A stretch of 64,000 nucleotides of DNA, taken from NCBI GenBank assembly GCA_030512335.1, contig JAULSU010000001.1, positions 2,604,001-2,668,000 on the forward strand. Reading direction: 5' to 3'. Positions within the stretch are counted from its first letter, which is position 1; each line of letters opens with the position of its first letter. Below are positions 23,111 to 35,983 of this stretch, piece after piece. The DNA is from Immersiella caudata (lineage: Eukaryota > Ascomycota > Sordariomycetes > Sordariales > Lasiosphaeriaceae). The position numbers and the translations under genes were made by a program. The notes below the pieces were generated by a model. It was not told the DNA's origin. It saw nothing but the letters and a program-made list of their open reading frames with translations, and made no database searches.

Positions 23111-25579
23111 ATGGCAAAGGGGGGCTTCGGGTCCCGGATTTTAGGTGCGGTGGTGGCTGGGTCGGCGTTGGTAAACGGAGTGGTGGGCGCGGATATCCTT
23201 CAGACGACGGGCTTCAGCAGCTGCAACAACAGGGCGGCCTCGGTTTCGGTGCAGAGGGTTAACATCAGTTACAATAACAACAACAAGACGGTTTCGTTCG
23301 ACGTTGCCGGATCGAGTACCCAGGTACAAAATGTCACAGCCATCCTCAACGTTACGGCATACGGCCAGCAAATCTACTCGAACGCGTTCGATCCCTGCTC
23401 GCCAGGGACATTCGTGAAGCAGCTTTGTCCTGTGCCCGTGGGTACTTTCTCCGCCAAGGGCAGCCAGGCGATCCCTCCCCAGTTCGCCGACATGGTACCA
23501 GCTATTGCGTTCCAGATTCCGGATATCGCGGCCATGGCAACACTGCAGCTGCAGTCCAAGGATACGGGCGCTCGAGTGGCGTGTATTCAGTCGACAGTAT
23601 CCAACGGCAAGACGGCCAGCGTGCCCGCTGTGTCGTACGTTGCTGCGGGAGTGGCGGGAGCAGCTTTGGTTATGGGCGGCGTATCGGCCGTGGGAGCGGC
23701 GTTCTCGGGAGCAGGCGCCGCTGTGGGAGGAAGCACGGCCACGGGCGGCATGGGCACGGTCAGCCCCAGCTTCACCGAGGTATTTGGGTGGTTTCAGGGC
23801 ATGGCGATGAACGGTATGCTGTCGGTCAACTACCCCCACGTCTACCGATCCTTCTCCAAGAACTTTGGCTTCTCTACCGGTCTTGTGCCTTGGGACCAGA
23901 TGCAGAGGTCTATCGACAGCTTCCGCGCCTCTACCGGTGGCAACCTGACTGAGATGAACACGGATTTCCTCCGCAACGCGACCCTGGTCTACCCCGATGG
24001 ATCGACTACGAACATGGCAGCAAACAACAAGGCGAAGCGGGCGATCGACGCCTTCCTCGTTCTTGCTCGGCGGCAAATCGAGACTAGCGTGAGCACGGAA
24101 GCACCTGCGGGCGGTTCTTCGGGGGGAGCGGACAATGAGAGCATCCGCCAGGCGGTCTCTGGCATTCAAGGATATGTCCAGGAGCTGTCCATTCCCTCGG
24201 CAAACACATTCATGACGGTCCTCTTGGTAGTTGCGATCGTCATTGCGGCCATCGCTGTCTCGATTCTGCTCGTCAAGCTCATTTTGGAGTTCTGGGCGTT
24301 GTTCGGCAACTTCCCGAAGGCGCTCGCCGGCTTCCGGAAGCACTACTGGGGCTCGATCGGACGTGCCATCACCTCGCTCATCATGCTGCTCTATGGCGTG
24401 TGGGTGCTGTACTGCGTCTTCCAGTTCACGCAGGGCGATTCCTACGTCGCGAAGACCCTGGCGGGCGTCACGCTGGCCCTCTTCACCGGCATCCTGGTCT
24501 TCTTCTCCTGGAAGATTTGGAGCACGGCGCGCAAGCTCAAGAACATGGAGGGCGATATCACCGGCCTCTACGAAGACAAGAGCATTTGGGTCAAGTACAG
24601 TCTGTTCTACGAGTCGTACCGCAAGGACTACTGGTGGGTATTCGTTCCCACCATCGTTTACATGTTCGCCAAGGGCACTGCTCTCGCTGTTGCCGACGGA
24701 CACGGAATGACCCAGACGATCGCGCAGCTCATCATTGAGGCTGTTATGCTTGGGCTGCTTCTGTGGAGCCGACCGTACGAGCGCAAGTCGAGCAACGTCA
24801 TCAACGTTGCCATCCAGGTTGTTCGTGTCCTCTCAGTCGCATGCATCTTGGTATTTGTGGAGGAGTTTGGCATTGCGCAAACAACCCAGACGGTCACCGG
24901 CGTGGTTCTCATCGCCGTCCAGTCGGCACTGACAGGTATCCTGGCCATCCTGATTGCCTGGAACGCCATCAGCGCCTGCTGCAAGAAGAACCCGCACCGC
25001 CAGCGCAGAAAGGAGATGGGTAAGTTATCCTCGGACGAGAACCACAAGAACAGCGAGCTAACAACTGCAACAGAGAAGATGCAGCAGCGTGACACCCTCA
25101 CCCCCCTTGACGCCCGCAACTCGCTTCTCCTGGACCGCTCCAAGGAGTCTACCCCTCCTCTGCCCGAGTCTTTCTCGATCAACAAGACAGGCAGCTTGGA
25201 AGCCAAGGCTGTTCCCTCCTCTCGCGACTCCTCCCCGGACCGCCTTTACTCTTCCGGCAGCGACATGGAGAAGGGTGGTCTTTACGCGCCTCCCGCCAGT
25301 AGTGCACCCTACCGCCCCATCACACCCTCCACCCCGATGGGTCGCAGCCTGTCTCGCAGTTCAAGCCGCGAGAACCTTATGGCGAATGCAGCGCCGCCGC
25401 CAAGACTCGGTGACAACAGACAGCCCACCCTTCCGAATCTAGGGGGCGGAGGCTTCGGTGGCTATGGAGGCTACGGATTGCGACCGCCAATGCCAGGTGG
25501 CTACAACCAAGGAGGATACGGAGGGAACGGTGGGCACGGCCAGTACGGACGCCCGCCGCCACCCATGGGAGGTTATTAG
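23111..25579 (+). CDS. FLC-family (TRP-like, ML-domain) membrane protein
   Basis: Member of the fungal flavin carrier/TRP-like family (yeast Flc1-3, fission yeast Pkd2, Neurospora spray-like), linked to calcium homeostasis, cell-wall integrity and FAD transport into the ER. Residues 1-27 look like a signal peptide. About 28-165 form the lumenal ML-like lipid-binding domain with conserved Cys (FSSCNN, DPCSPG, KQLCPVP, VACIQS). A first hydrophobic span lies near 175-210, and about seven more between 365 and 630. The cytoplasmic tail is Ser/Pro-rich and ends in Gly/Tyr/Pro repeats. A probable 54-bp intron at 25020-25073 (GTAAGT donor, GCTAAC branch, CAACAG acceptor) is a multiple of three and free of stops; splicing gives 804 residues, retention 822. 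Confidence 0.92.
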   Translation: MAKGGFGSRILGAVVAGSALVNGVVGADILQTTGFSSCNNRAASVSVQRVNISYNNNNKTVSFDVAGSSTQVQNVTAILNVTAYGQQIYSNAFDPCSPGTFVKQLCPVPVGTFSAKGSQAIPPQFADMVPAIAFQIPDIAAMATLQLQSKDTGARVACIQSTVSNGKTASVPAVSYVAAGVAGAALVMGGVSAVGAAFSGAGAAVGGSTATGGMGTVSPSFTEVFGWFQGMAMNGMLSVNYPHVYRSFSKNFGFSTGLVPWDQMQRSIDSFRASTGGNLTEMNTDFLRNATLVYPDGSTTNMAANNKAKRAIDAFLVLARRQIETSVSTEAPAGGSSGGADNESIRQAVSGIQGYVQELSIPSANTFMTVLLVVAIVIAAIAVSILLVKLILEFWALFGNFPKALAGFRKHYWGSIGRAITSLIMLLYGVWVLYCVFQFTQGDSYVAKTLAGVTLALFTGILVFFSWKIWSTARKLKNMEGDITGLYEDKSIWVKYSLFYESYRKDYWWVFVPTIVYMFAKGTALAVADGHGMTQTIAQLIIEAVMLGLLLWSRPYERKSSNVINVAIQVVRVLSVACILVFVEEFGIAQTTQTVTGVVLIAVQSALTGILAILIAWNAISACCKKNPHRQRRKEMGKLSSDENHKNSELTTATEKMQQRDTLTPLDARNSLLLDRSKESTPPLPESFSINKTGSLEAKAVPSSRDSSPDRLYSSGSDMEKGGLYAPPASSAPYRPITPSTPMGRSLSRSSSRENLMANAAPPPRLGDNRQPTLPNLGGGGFGGYGGYGLRPPMPGGYNQGGYGGNGGHGQYGRPPPPMGGY

Positions 25580-25704
25580 AGGATGAGGGAGGAGGCAGGC
25601 TTGTATTTCTATTCGCCCGATCTTGTGCGTTCAGTTCACTGCATATACGCTACACCACGACTCGCGACACGCACGCGGTTTCTTATATTTTATATACTGT
25701 GTAT

Positions 25705-26507
<803 letters not shown>

Positions 26508-27874
26508 ATGTCCGATCTCCAGCGGAGATGGGCGAAAGCCAAGCTCAATGCCGCCATGCCAGTCTTCAACGAGCTTGATGAGGAAGGTACCGGCACTGGC
26601 ACCGGGGACGAAAGCGACAGCGGCACCACCACTCGCAGTCTCAGCTACTCGGTCACCTCCGAAACCTCCGACGCCGTGCCCTCCTTCCCCGACGATGACT
26701 CCTCCTCGGCCTCCTCCTCCTCCGTCTCCTCGACGGGAACCGTCATCCCCTCCCCCGCCCGCGCTCTCTTCGCGCGACCTCTCGGGTACCTCCCCTTCCC
26801 CTATTACTCTCTCTTCCATATTCATGCTAACATCCTACCAGAATCCCCTCCGCCCGCACCCTAGACCCTATCCCCTGGACCACCTACTTCGAACGCGAAC
26901 TCCTCCTCCCCACGCCCTCCTCCCCCACCGTATCCTACCACACCTACCTTACCTCCCCTGTCGGCAAAGGCCCCCTCTTCGTCACCCACCACGGCGCCGG
27001 CTCTTCGGGCCTCTCCTTCGCCGTCCTCTCTTCCGAGATCCGCAAACGTCTACCCACCGCCGGAATCCTCTCCCCCGACTGTCGTGGGCACGGATCAACC
27101 ATCGCCCCCGAGGACCCGCTGGATCTAAGTCTTGACACCCTCTCGGAGGATTTGTACAGGGTGATTATGCTTACGAGGGATGCGATGAAGTGGAAGGAGT
27201 TACCGCCAGTGATGCTGGTAGGGCATTCGCTAGGTGGAGCGGTGGTGACGGACCTGGCGAAGAAGGGTCTGCTAGGGGGAGCACTGCTGGGGTACGCGGT
27301 TCTGGATGTGGTGGAGGGGTCGGCGATGGATGCGTTGACGAGTATGCAGACGTACTTGTCGACGAGGCCGGTGGGGTTCGGGAGCTTGCGGGAGGGGATT
27401 GATTGGCATGTGAGGTCGAGGACGTTGAGGAGTAGCGTCGCGGCGAGGACGAGCGTGCCGGCGTTGTTGATGTTGGAGGAAGGGGACGGGGAGAGGCCGT
27501 GGAGGTGGAGGACGGATTTGGCGCGGACGCAGCCGTTTTGGGAAGGGTGGTTTGTGGGCTTGTCGAAGAAGTTTTTGGAGGCGAAGGGGGGGAAGATGCT
27601 GTTGTTGGCGGGGACGGATCGGTTGGATACCGAGTTGACGATTGGGCAGATGCAGGGTGAGTTTTCAATTGCGAGTGAGAAGAGAGGCGATGCTGACACA
27701 GAGATAGGCAAGTATGCGCTGCAGGTATTCCCGGAGGCGGGACACTTTATTCATGAGGATCTCCCGGAGAAGACGGCCGTTGCGCTGGTGGACTTCTATC
27801 GGCGGAATGATAGGAGCGCTTTGGTGTTGCCGCCAAAGGTATCAGAGCTGTTGGCTCAAGGGAAGAAGGTATGA
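26508..27874 (+). CDS. PPE1: Protein phosphatase methylesterase 1
   Basis: Alpha/beta hydrolase that removes the carboxyl methyl group from the C-terminal leucine of PP2A catalytic subunits, opposing the methyltransferase Ppm1. Exons 26508-26785, 26842-27656 and 27708-27874 give 419 residues. An upstream in-frame ATG at 26493 would add five; MSDLQRRWAKAK matches relatives better. Residues about 20-95 are an acidic Ser-rich insert. The hydrolase core shows the oxyanion motif VTHHGAGSSG, the nucleophile elbow GHSLGG (Ser 222) and the catalytic His in PEAGHFIHED near the end. Intron 1 (56 bp) has branch GCTAAC. Intron 2 (51 bp, GTGAGT donor, CTGAC branch) is 3n and stop-free. Base composition flips from C-rich to G-rich near 27140. 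The gene is convergent with DUS2. Confidence 0.94.
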
Positions 27875-28131
27875 GAAGGGAATCTAGGCTGATGATAACG
27901 AGTACAAAATGATACCACGCTGTTACGAGGAGACCGGGAGGAAGTATTAATTTATTGGGTCTATTGTACAGTAATGTACAGTCCGCTTATGTGCCTGATC
28001 AACGCGCCTGGATATCGTAAGTCAACCTGCCGATGCTGCTTTTCTAACAAAACGTTCACGGTACAGTTTCTTTCCGTCTACATGAGTGGAAATGGCGAAG
28101 AAGTGACAACTCTTCGATGCTACAGCGGCCT

Positions 28132-30010
<1,879 letters not shown>

Positions 30011-33000
30011 TCATAGACATCTCTCAACAACCCTCACCAACCTGCGGCAATTCATTCCCTTCTCTACCGCCAAGGCATTCGCTTTCCCTTCCAACCAAGT
30101 AATCACATCCTTATATCCCGACTGTTTCTTCACAAGCACCTCTCTGCATGCAACCATCGTCAACCTAGACACCCACCAGTTAGCAACACTCCATCTCTGA
30201 CAACTGCACGACAATACAAACTCACCAAGCGAGCTCCGTCTTCTTCACAGAGCACGCATACCCTGGATATCTTGCCTTTCTTGACTTGCTTGTCAACAAC
30301 AAATACGCTACATCAACTAGCGTATTAAGCGTATCTGCGTAGTGTTAGCACATCCTGCCTCGACACGACAAGCACCGCAGCATACCGGCAAAAAGCTCCA
30401 AGCCGGGCCTCTTCTCTTTCGGCAGACACCTCGCATACGCCCACATCTTCGTGGCCGTTTCCACGAATGCCGTATACGCATTCCCCAGCACCACTTGCCG
30501 TGAATTGTGCTCCGTATCGTAGAACACAAGATGCGACTGTATCTTGAATGCGTCTGTCATGCGTTAGCAGCCTCCAACGTCAGAACCAGGGTGAACCACG
30601 TACTGATGACCTTCCTCTTGAAATTCCACCCCGGCCGTCTCGAAAACTCCACTGTGAGAGCGTCGAAGACTATTGGATTTTTCTCTCCCTGTCTTTGCTT
30701 GCGCACTTCTAGCGTCCCACAGTCAATGACCAGGCCGCAATATGGAAATGCGGTTGCATCTTCTACCATTGGTACAGTTACGCCGTGGATTTCCAGCTCG
30801 AAGTTGACTAGCCTCTTTGCCGGACTGATGGCGACACCGTACGCCGGCACACCGGCGTACATGACCTGGACGAACCTCGCCGCCTTGCTGTGGTCGGTGG
30901 TGATGAGTAAGAAGTCATCTGTGAGTCTTAGAAGAAGGGAATCATTCTTGTCGAGAAAACCCAAGTGGTTGGCCTCTAGGTCTGCATAAAAGTAGCTGCA
31001 CAGCGTGGTCGACAATACCGAGCCCTGTGGAATGCCCGTCTTCTGGCGGTAGTATTTCTTGCCAATACGAACCAGATTCTGCTTCACATGCATGGTTGTC
31101 AAGTCAAGCAGCACATGCGTCCTGTGAGAGGTCTGAGCGGCGCTGTCGACGAAGACAGTGTTGGCTCGCGTGGCTGTATGGGGCGCAGCCTCGAGACGCT
31201 CGAGAAAGCTTGCTGTGTCCTTGGGTATTCGGCCTGTCATGCGCCAGCGCTTGGAAGCCTTGGTGCTGTCTGTCTCCAGGGGGGTTATCTCGACGTGCTT
31301 TGACATGAGATAGCGAGACTGGTTGGGGATGCGCTGGAGGATCTTGAGCACGGCGTCTTGGGGGATTGTGTCGAAAGCGGCTTTGACATCGACTTTGGCA
31401 AAGTAAAGTGGAGGAGGGTGCCGACCGATCTGGCCTTTGAATGTCTTGATACGGTCGTATATGTCACCGACGGAGAACATGGAAGACCCGAGACGAGAGG
31501 GATTCAAAGACTGTAGTTGAGATTAGCAACCGAAACGCGATACCATAGCTAACTGTAAAATACCTTTTCCAGCTTGAGCATTGTGCTCACTGGTTCTAAA
31601 AGCGTGTTGATGCTTGGTCCAAGCGTCTTGCCATCTTTCTTTGGGGCTCGGCGCCGTAAATTCATGATAGGGCGCATTGCAGTTCGCTTCGGGAGCAGTC
31701 GCAGCTGCGCGAAGCCCAGATCACGGGATTCTAGAATACGGCGCGCATCGTCATGGTCAATTTCCTCAAACATCTTGGCCTTGAGCGATGCCATGAAAGG
31801 CTCAGCGATGTGGCGCCAGACGTCGTGGCGAAAGAAGAAGAGCCGTTGTCGATGCACACTGGACTCGGTAACATAGAAGTTGCCTCGGATGAGTGGGATG
31901 AGCAGTGAATCGAACAGGTAGTAGAGCAATTCGTAAAATATCTCGAAGCGCTTCTGCTTATCGGACTGGGAGCACTTCTGCCCGCCCGAACCTGGTGGCG
32001 TGAGCCACCCTATGTCCAGCACCTGTTTGCCATGGTCAGTGGTCCTATCGTAGCGCCTACGGACTGGGCAGATGGAATACCTTCATGCCCTGCATGACTT
32101 CGTGGAGACACATACTCTCGAAGCGTCGCAAGTGGATAAATCGGTGCACATTTTTCAAGAAACACGTCTTGTTGTGGTCTTGAACCAGGCATTCACCCCA
32201 GAACTCGTTTGGGACAACCCTCGACAGCACAGCCTGGCAAAAGGCTGAGACACCAGAAATAGGGGTCGCCAAATCAAACAGAGAGTCGTACTGCGGTGTC
32301 GGGGCGGGGGGGGCGGATGACGGAGTGTGTCGCTTTCTGTGGTTCGCTAGGTTCTTTGACTGCCTTGTGGAATGAAGCGGCGGCTTCTCACACGCTCCTG
32401 CCTGCCCGTTCATTTCTGATTCGACCTGCCCCAATACCTAAACACAGTTAATATTTGTTTCTCACACAACGGTTATGCTAGGCACTTACTGGACAGTAGT
32501 GTTGCAGCATTGCTGCGTAGGCGCATCGGCCGTGGAGAACTTGAAGACGCCTGATGAGGCGAGGGAGGCCCCTGAGTCGCTTCGGGACATGCTTTGCGGC
32601 ACGTCTGCTCTTTTCACTATTCCCGCCGAACTTCTTAGCGATTTCTTCTTCACGTAGTGTGTAGTCCTGAAACATCTGTGCTGTCTTCTGACGGTCTACT
32701 ATCGATGTAAAGACGTTGTGTAGGCCGAATTGTCTTGGGAACATGTACATCATGATGTGGATGACACCCTCGTCGCCGTCCTGGCCTGATACCTGAGTTT
32801 CCAGTTGATGAGAATCCTCATCAGACAGCGACGGTGCCTTGAAAGGAAACCGGTTCAAAACATCTAGAGAGGTAAGCTTGAGGTTTCACAAGATTACGAA
32901 GATTGGTACGTACGAATATGGCGAAGCCCAAATATTACGTTGCCTTTGGTGTTCAGGGCAGCTCGTGCATATAGCATCCGGTTTCTGGCAAGTGCAATTT

Positions 33001-33912
33001 CAGTTGGACGGCGCTCGACAGCTCTTTGGGCAGCGGCTTCCGACGCGAGCCTTGATGTTTTCAGGGCTTCTACAGCCAAAGGCTCGAGTTCATGAGTAGG
33101 ACTCCCGCATAGCTGGTAGAAATTGTCCTTGCCCGCCTTCACAGGCTCGAAAATAGCACAGTCCGCCAAAAGACCGATCATGATACGCTCACCCTCCTTT
33201 CCCAGTAGCATGAGTATCTGCGGCCAGGGATCTTTTTTGAGCGCTCTCACGCGGTGATTAGGGTAGTGCTCATACAAGCCAGGAATAACCTGCCCCGTCT
33301 GCGCACCATCGGTGCGGGCTTGCTTGCGAAAACCATCGCAAAGTAGGTGCTTCGGCCACCTTTTAGTCTTCTCGTGAGAAAACAAGAGCCAGACTACAAA
33401 GTCGACCATCTAAACGTGTTGAGTACACCAGCCTACCAACTGAAGGGGCAGTCTATTTGGAGCCCTACCTCTGATTGCGAATAGATGGCTCCCTTCAGAC
33501 CATCGGAAAGCGTGACATACGACTCGTCGCCTTTTTGCGAGAAACCGAGCCACTTCTCCCAGCGAAGGTCGAGAGCCCTTTTGGTCGCTGGGCATGGCTG
33601 CTCGCGACGGGCGACGAGAGTGCTATCGAGATACCGGCCAAGAGCAAGCTCATCCTCGTTGCACACCGCCTTTTCGGACGGAGTTGAGCAGTTTGAGTGT
33701 ACCGACTCGATTTTCTTGCGTCTTATGCGCGAAGAGCTGGGAAGTTCGCCCAGAATGTACTCGCGCAGTGTGTTGATCTTGTTATAGTACTGGGTGAGCA
33801 GAGCGTGCCCCACCAGGCTGTCGCTCGCCGATTTCTGCTGTTCGCTCTTCGCCTTTTTGACCAGCCAATCGCCAGAGGCAGCGCGATCTAGGTCTCCTTT
33901 CCTTTTCGCCAT
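30011..33912 (-). CDS. TERT: Telomerase reverse transcriptase
   Basis: Catalytic subunit of telomerase, copying the RNA template onto chromosome ends. Nine exons on the minus strand: 33912-33469, 33409-32914, 32863-32490, 32437-32081, 32022-31564, 31510-30604, 30553-30386, 30334-30226 and 30164-30011. All eight introns (50-61 bp) keep phase, giving 1155 residues. The N-terminus is basic. The RNA-binding region includes VPNEFWG and RFESMCLHEVMQGMKVLDIGWL (about 510-565). Motif T is at about 605-625 (FYVTESSVHRQRLFFFR). Motifs 1 and 2 are LRLLPK and RPIMNLRR (about 665-680). Motif A is AKVDVKAAFD (Asp 751). Motif B' is TGIPQGSVLS (about 869-878). Motif C is LRLTDDFLL (Asp 908, 909). Motif D/E residues LVNFE and YCGLVID follow, then the C-terminal extension. 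All three catalytic aspartates are present. No single frame covers more than about a quarter of the protein. Confidence 0.97.
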
Positions 33913-35983
33913 CGGGATGGCGATGCCGATAAGACAGATCGAGTTGATGGAGTGTCGAATGCCATTCGACGATCTTGGGCCTCACGATTATTGGCAGGAA
34001 TGTAGAAGAGAAGGGCGCCTATCAACTAGTGCCACGAAAGCAGTTGTGGCCGATTGGGTGACAAGTGCGCAGGTTGAAGACGGGCAGAATTGGGAGTTTT
34101 TCTTCTTCCCAAACACCATCCGTTTGGGCAATTGCTTGCTGTATTTACTTTTGGAGAAGGGGGAAGTCGCGTCGCGTGGTCGTGCGATTGGAGCAAGGCA
34201 CGTTCCACTTGGCCTGCCCCCAAAAGCCAAACGGGGCTGACGGTAGCGATGGAACAATCAAGTTTAACCCTCAAACGGCTGTGTCACAGAATTGCTTGCT
34301 TGTTCCAATCCTTGTCACCGAGAAGAGCCATTTTCCCGTGAAATTGTGTCGCCAGAGAGATACTGGATGCGGTCTTGGTGTGCGAAGGGTCTCGAGCCGT
34401 ATTGGCAGGCACGGGAACTCACAAGCGCCTTGCGCTTGGTTGGGAGTCACAAACTGTTGGAAGGAGGTGTTTTTAGTTGTGCATATCGCGAGCCTTCAGA
34501 CGCCACTAGGCTCCAATTGGGGGCGGCTTGCCGCCCCGCAACAGGGCTGTTTTAGAGTGTGTTGCCGATGTTGAAAGTTGGTTGTCTACGCTTGGTCCTT
34601 CAGCAACTGGCTGGATGGCAGCGAACAAGTAGAAGATGGCGTACCCTGTAGCATGTTTCGGCGTTCCACATGCAATCCGCACAGAGACGAAGAATCGTCG
34701 CTTGCGGGCACAATCAGCGATGTTAACTTCCTGGTTTTCAAAAGAATGTAACCTTGATGTTCCTTGCCGGGAGCAATAGATATCGGAGATTATTGACAAG
34801 TCTGGCCAACACCCGTCCCTTTAATCTGGAAGCTGGTATAATCTTGAATCCGCGATCCAGTCACCGTCCGTGCCCGGCATCTGCGACGGTGGCGCCAGCC
34901 CATCTGCAGTTGGGACTTGGAACTTGGAACTTGAATGCCTCTAGAGTAGGAGGAAATCGCTGGATGGCTAGCGCGCCGACCTGTAGCCCTGCGGCGCCAT
35001 ACGATCGTCTATACCGCACTCGATTCGACCACGACGTTTCAAGATCCCCGGTTCTAGGCGCCGTCAATCACGTGCGACGCTCTGGTGAACGGTTGGGGAG
35101 CCGTGCGGCAGTCAGCGGACACAGTGATGAGATCCGCCGTTTGACCCAAGACAGGAAACGGTCTCCAAGGGACATCCATCCACCATTCTGATAGTGCACA
35201 CACCGGTTCAGGAACATTTGGAAGAGGGTTAGGTAGCGAGGGTTGCACGCCTTGTCTCGCCTTGGCGTCCGACGAAGTGGAGGGAAGAGATAACCACAAT
35301 GGTTCGGATACGTAGATAACCTGATACGGGAATAGCCAGCCAATTCATCCGGACTCCTTCGATGGATGTGAGGGCCGGCCAGCATGGGAGAGCTGAGGTG
35401 TGAGAGTCAGAAAAAAAAGGACCGACGCGGATGCCGACGCCGACACCAAGCCAAAACAGCCCCCCAAGGCAGCCCCATCGGCCAACGGCAACTGAACCTG
35501 CATCTCTCCGTCCCTGACAGAAGAAAGCACACAAGCGTATCTAGCGTCAACGGTCCATCAACGTAGTGCATCAGAGAAAAAAGTCGATCGACGTGAGCGT
35601 TTGGAAAGACTATCTGCTCGCCAAGGTCGGTGCTTATTTATGGTTTCGGGTGGACCCCCAGCCTGCAGTTGTTTGGGGAAATCGCAGCAAACCCAGCGTG
35701 CCCCTGCCGGTTGCCCACTGGCCAGCAGCACCCCCGGTCGACCCTCCGCCCGCAGGCAATCCGCCAATCCTCGTGCGTGCCAGCACATCAACGTCCTCAA
35801 GCCCCGACATCCCTCCCATTGGCATGGATCCCGATCACCTCTGAGTCTCCCACGACCACTCGCTCCCGCCCGCCGCCTCGGACCACTTTCGCTGCCCGCC
35901 GCAAGGTGCCCAGTTCCAGGTTGAGCCCCAGGGAGGAGCCCACCTACGAGGTGCCCCGAAGCGACAGTGATGGTCGGGTCAGC
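33913..35983. other. Divergent upstream region between TERT and the RhoGEF
   Basis: No independent gene recognised. It should contain the TERT promoter and the RhoGEF promoter and leader. From 35633 the frame of the RhoGEF is already open but has no ATG before 35984. An ATG at 35566 in another frame, followed by a GTGAGC at 35593, could be a small upstream exon, but I cannot define its acceptor with confidence. Confidence 0.45.

Noticed and set aside
23141..24703. 520-codon minus-strand open frame
   Set aside because: Antisense to the FLC/TRP-like gene, rich in Arg, His and Glu as expected from reversed hydrophobic codons, with no recognisable domain.
35773..35801. A 29-bp intron that would join two frames at the RhoGEF N-terminus
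   Set aside because: Too short to be spliced; the smallest convincing intron in the window is 49 bp.
35630..35983. GTG-started extension of the RhoGEF frame
   Set aside because: GTG initiation is not expected in nuclear fungal genes; the open frame upstream of 35984 has no ATG, so the extension needs a spliced exon to be real.
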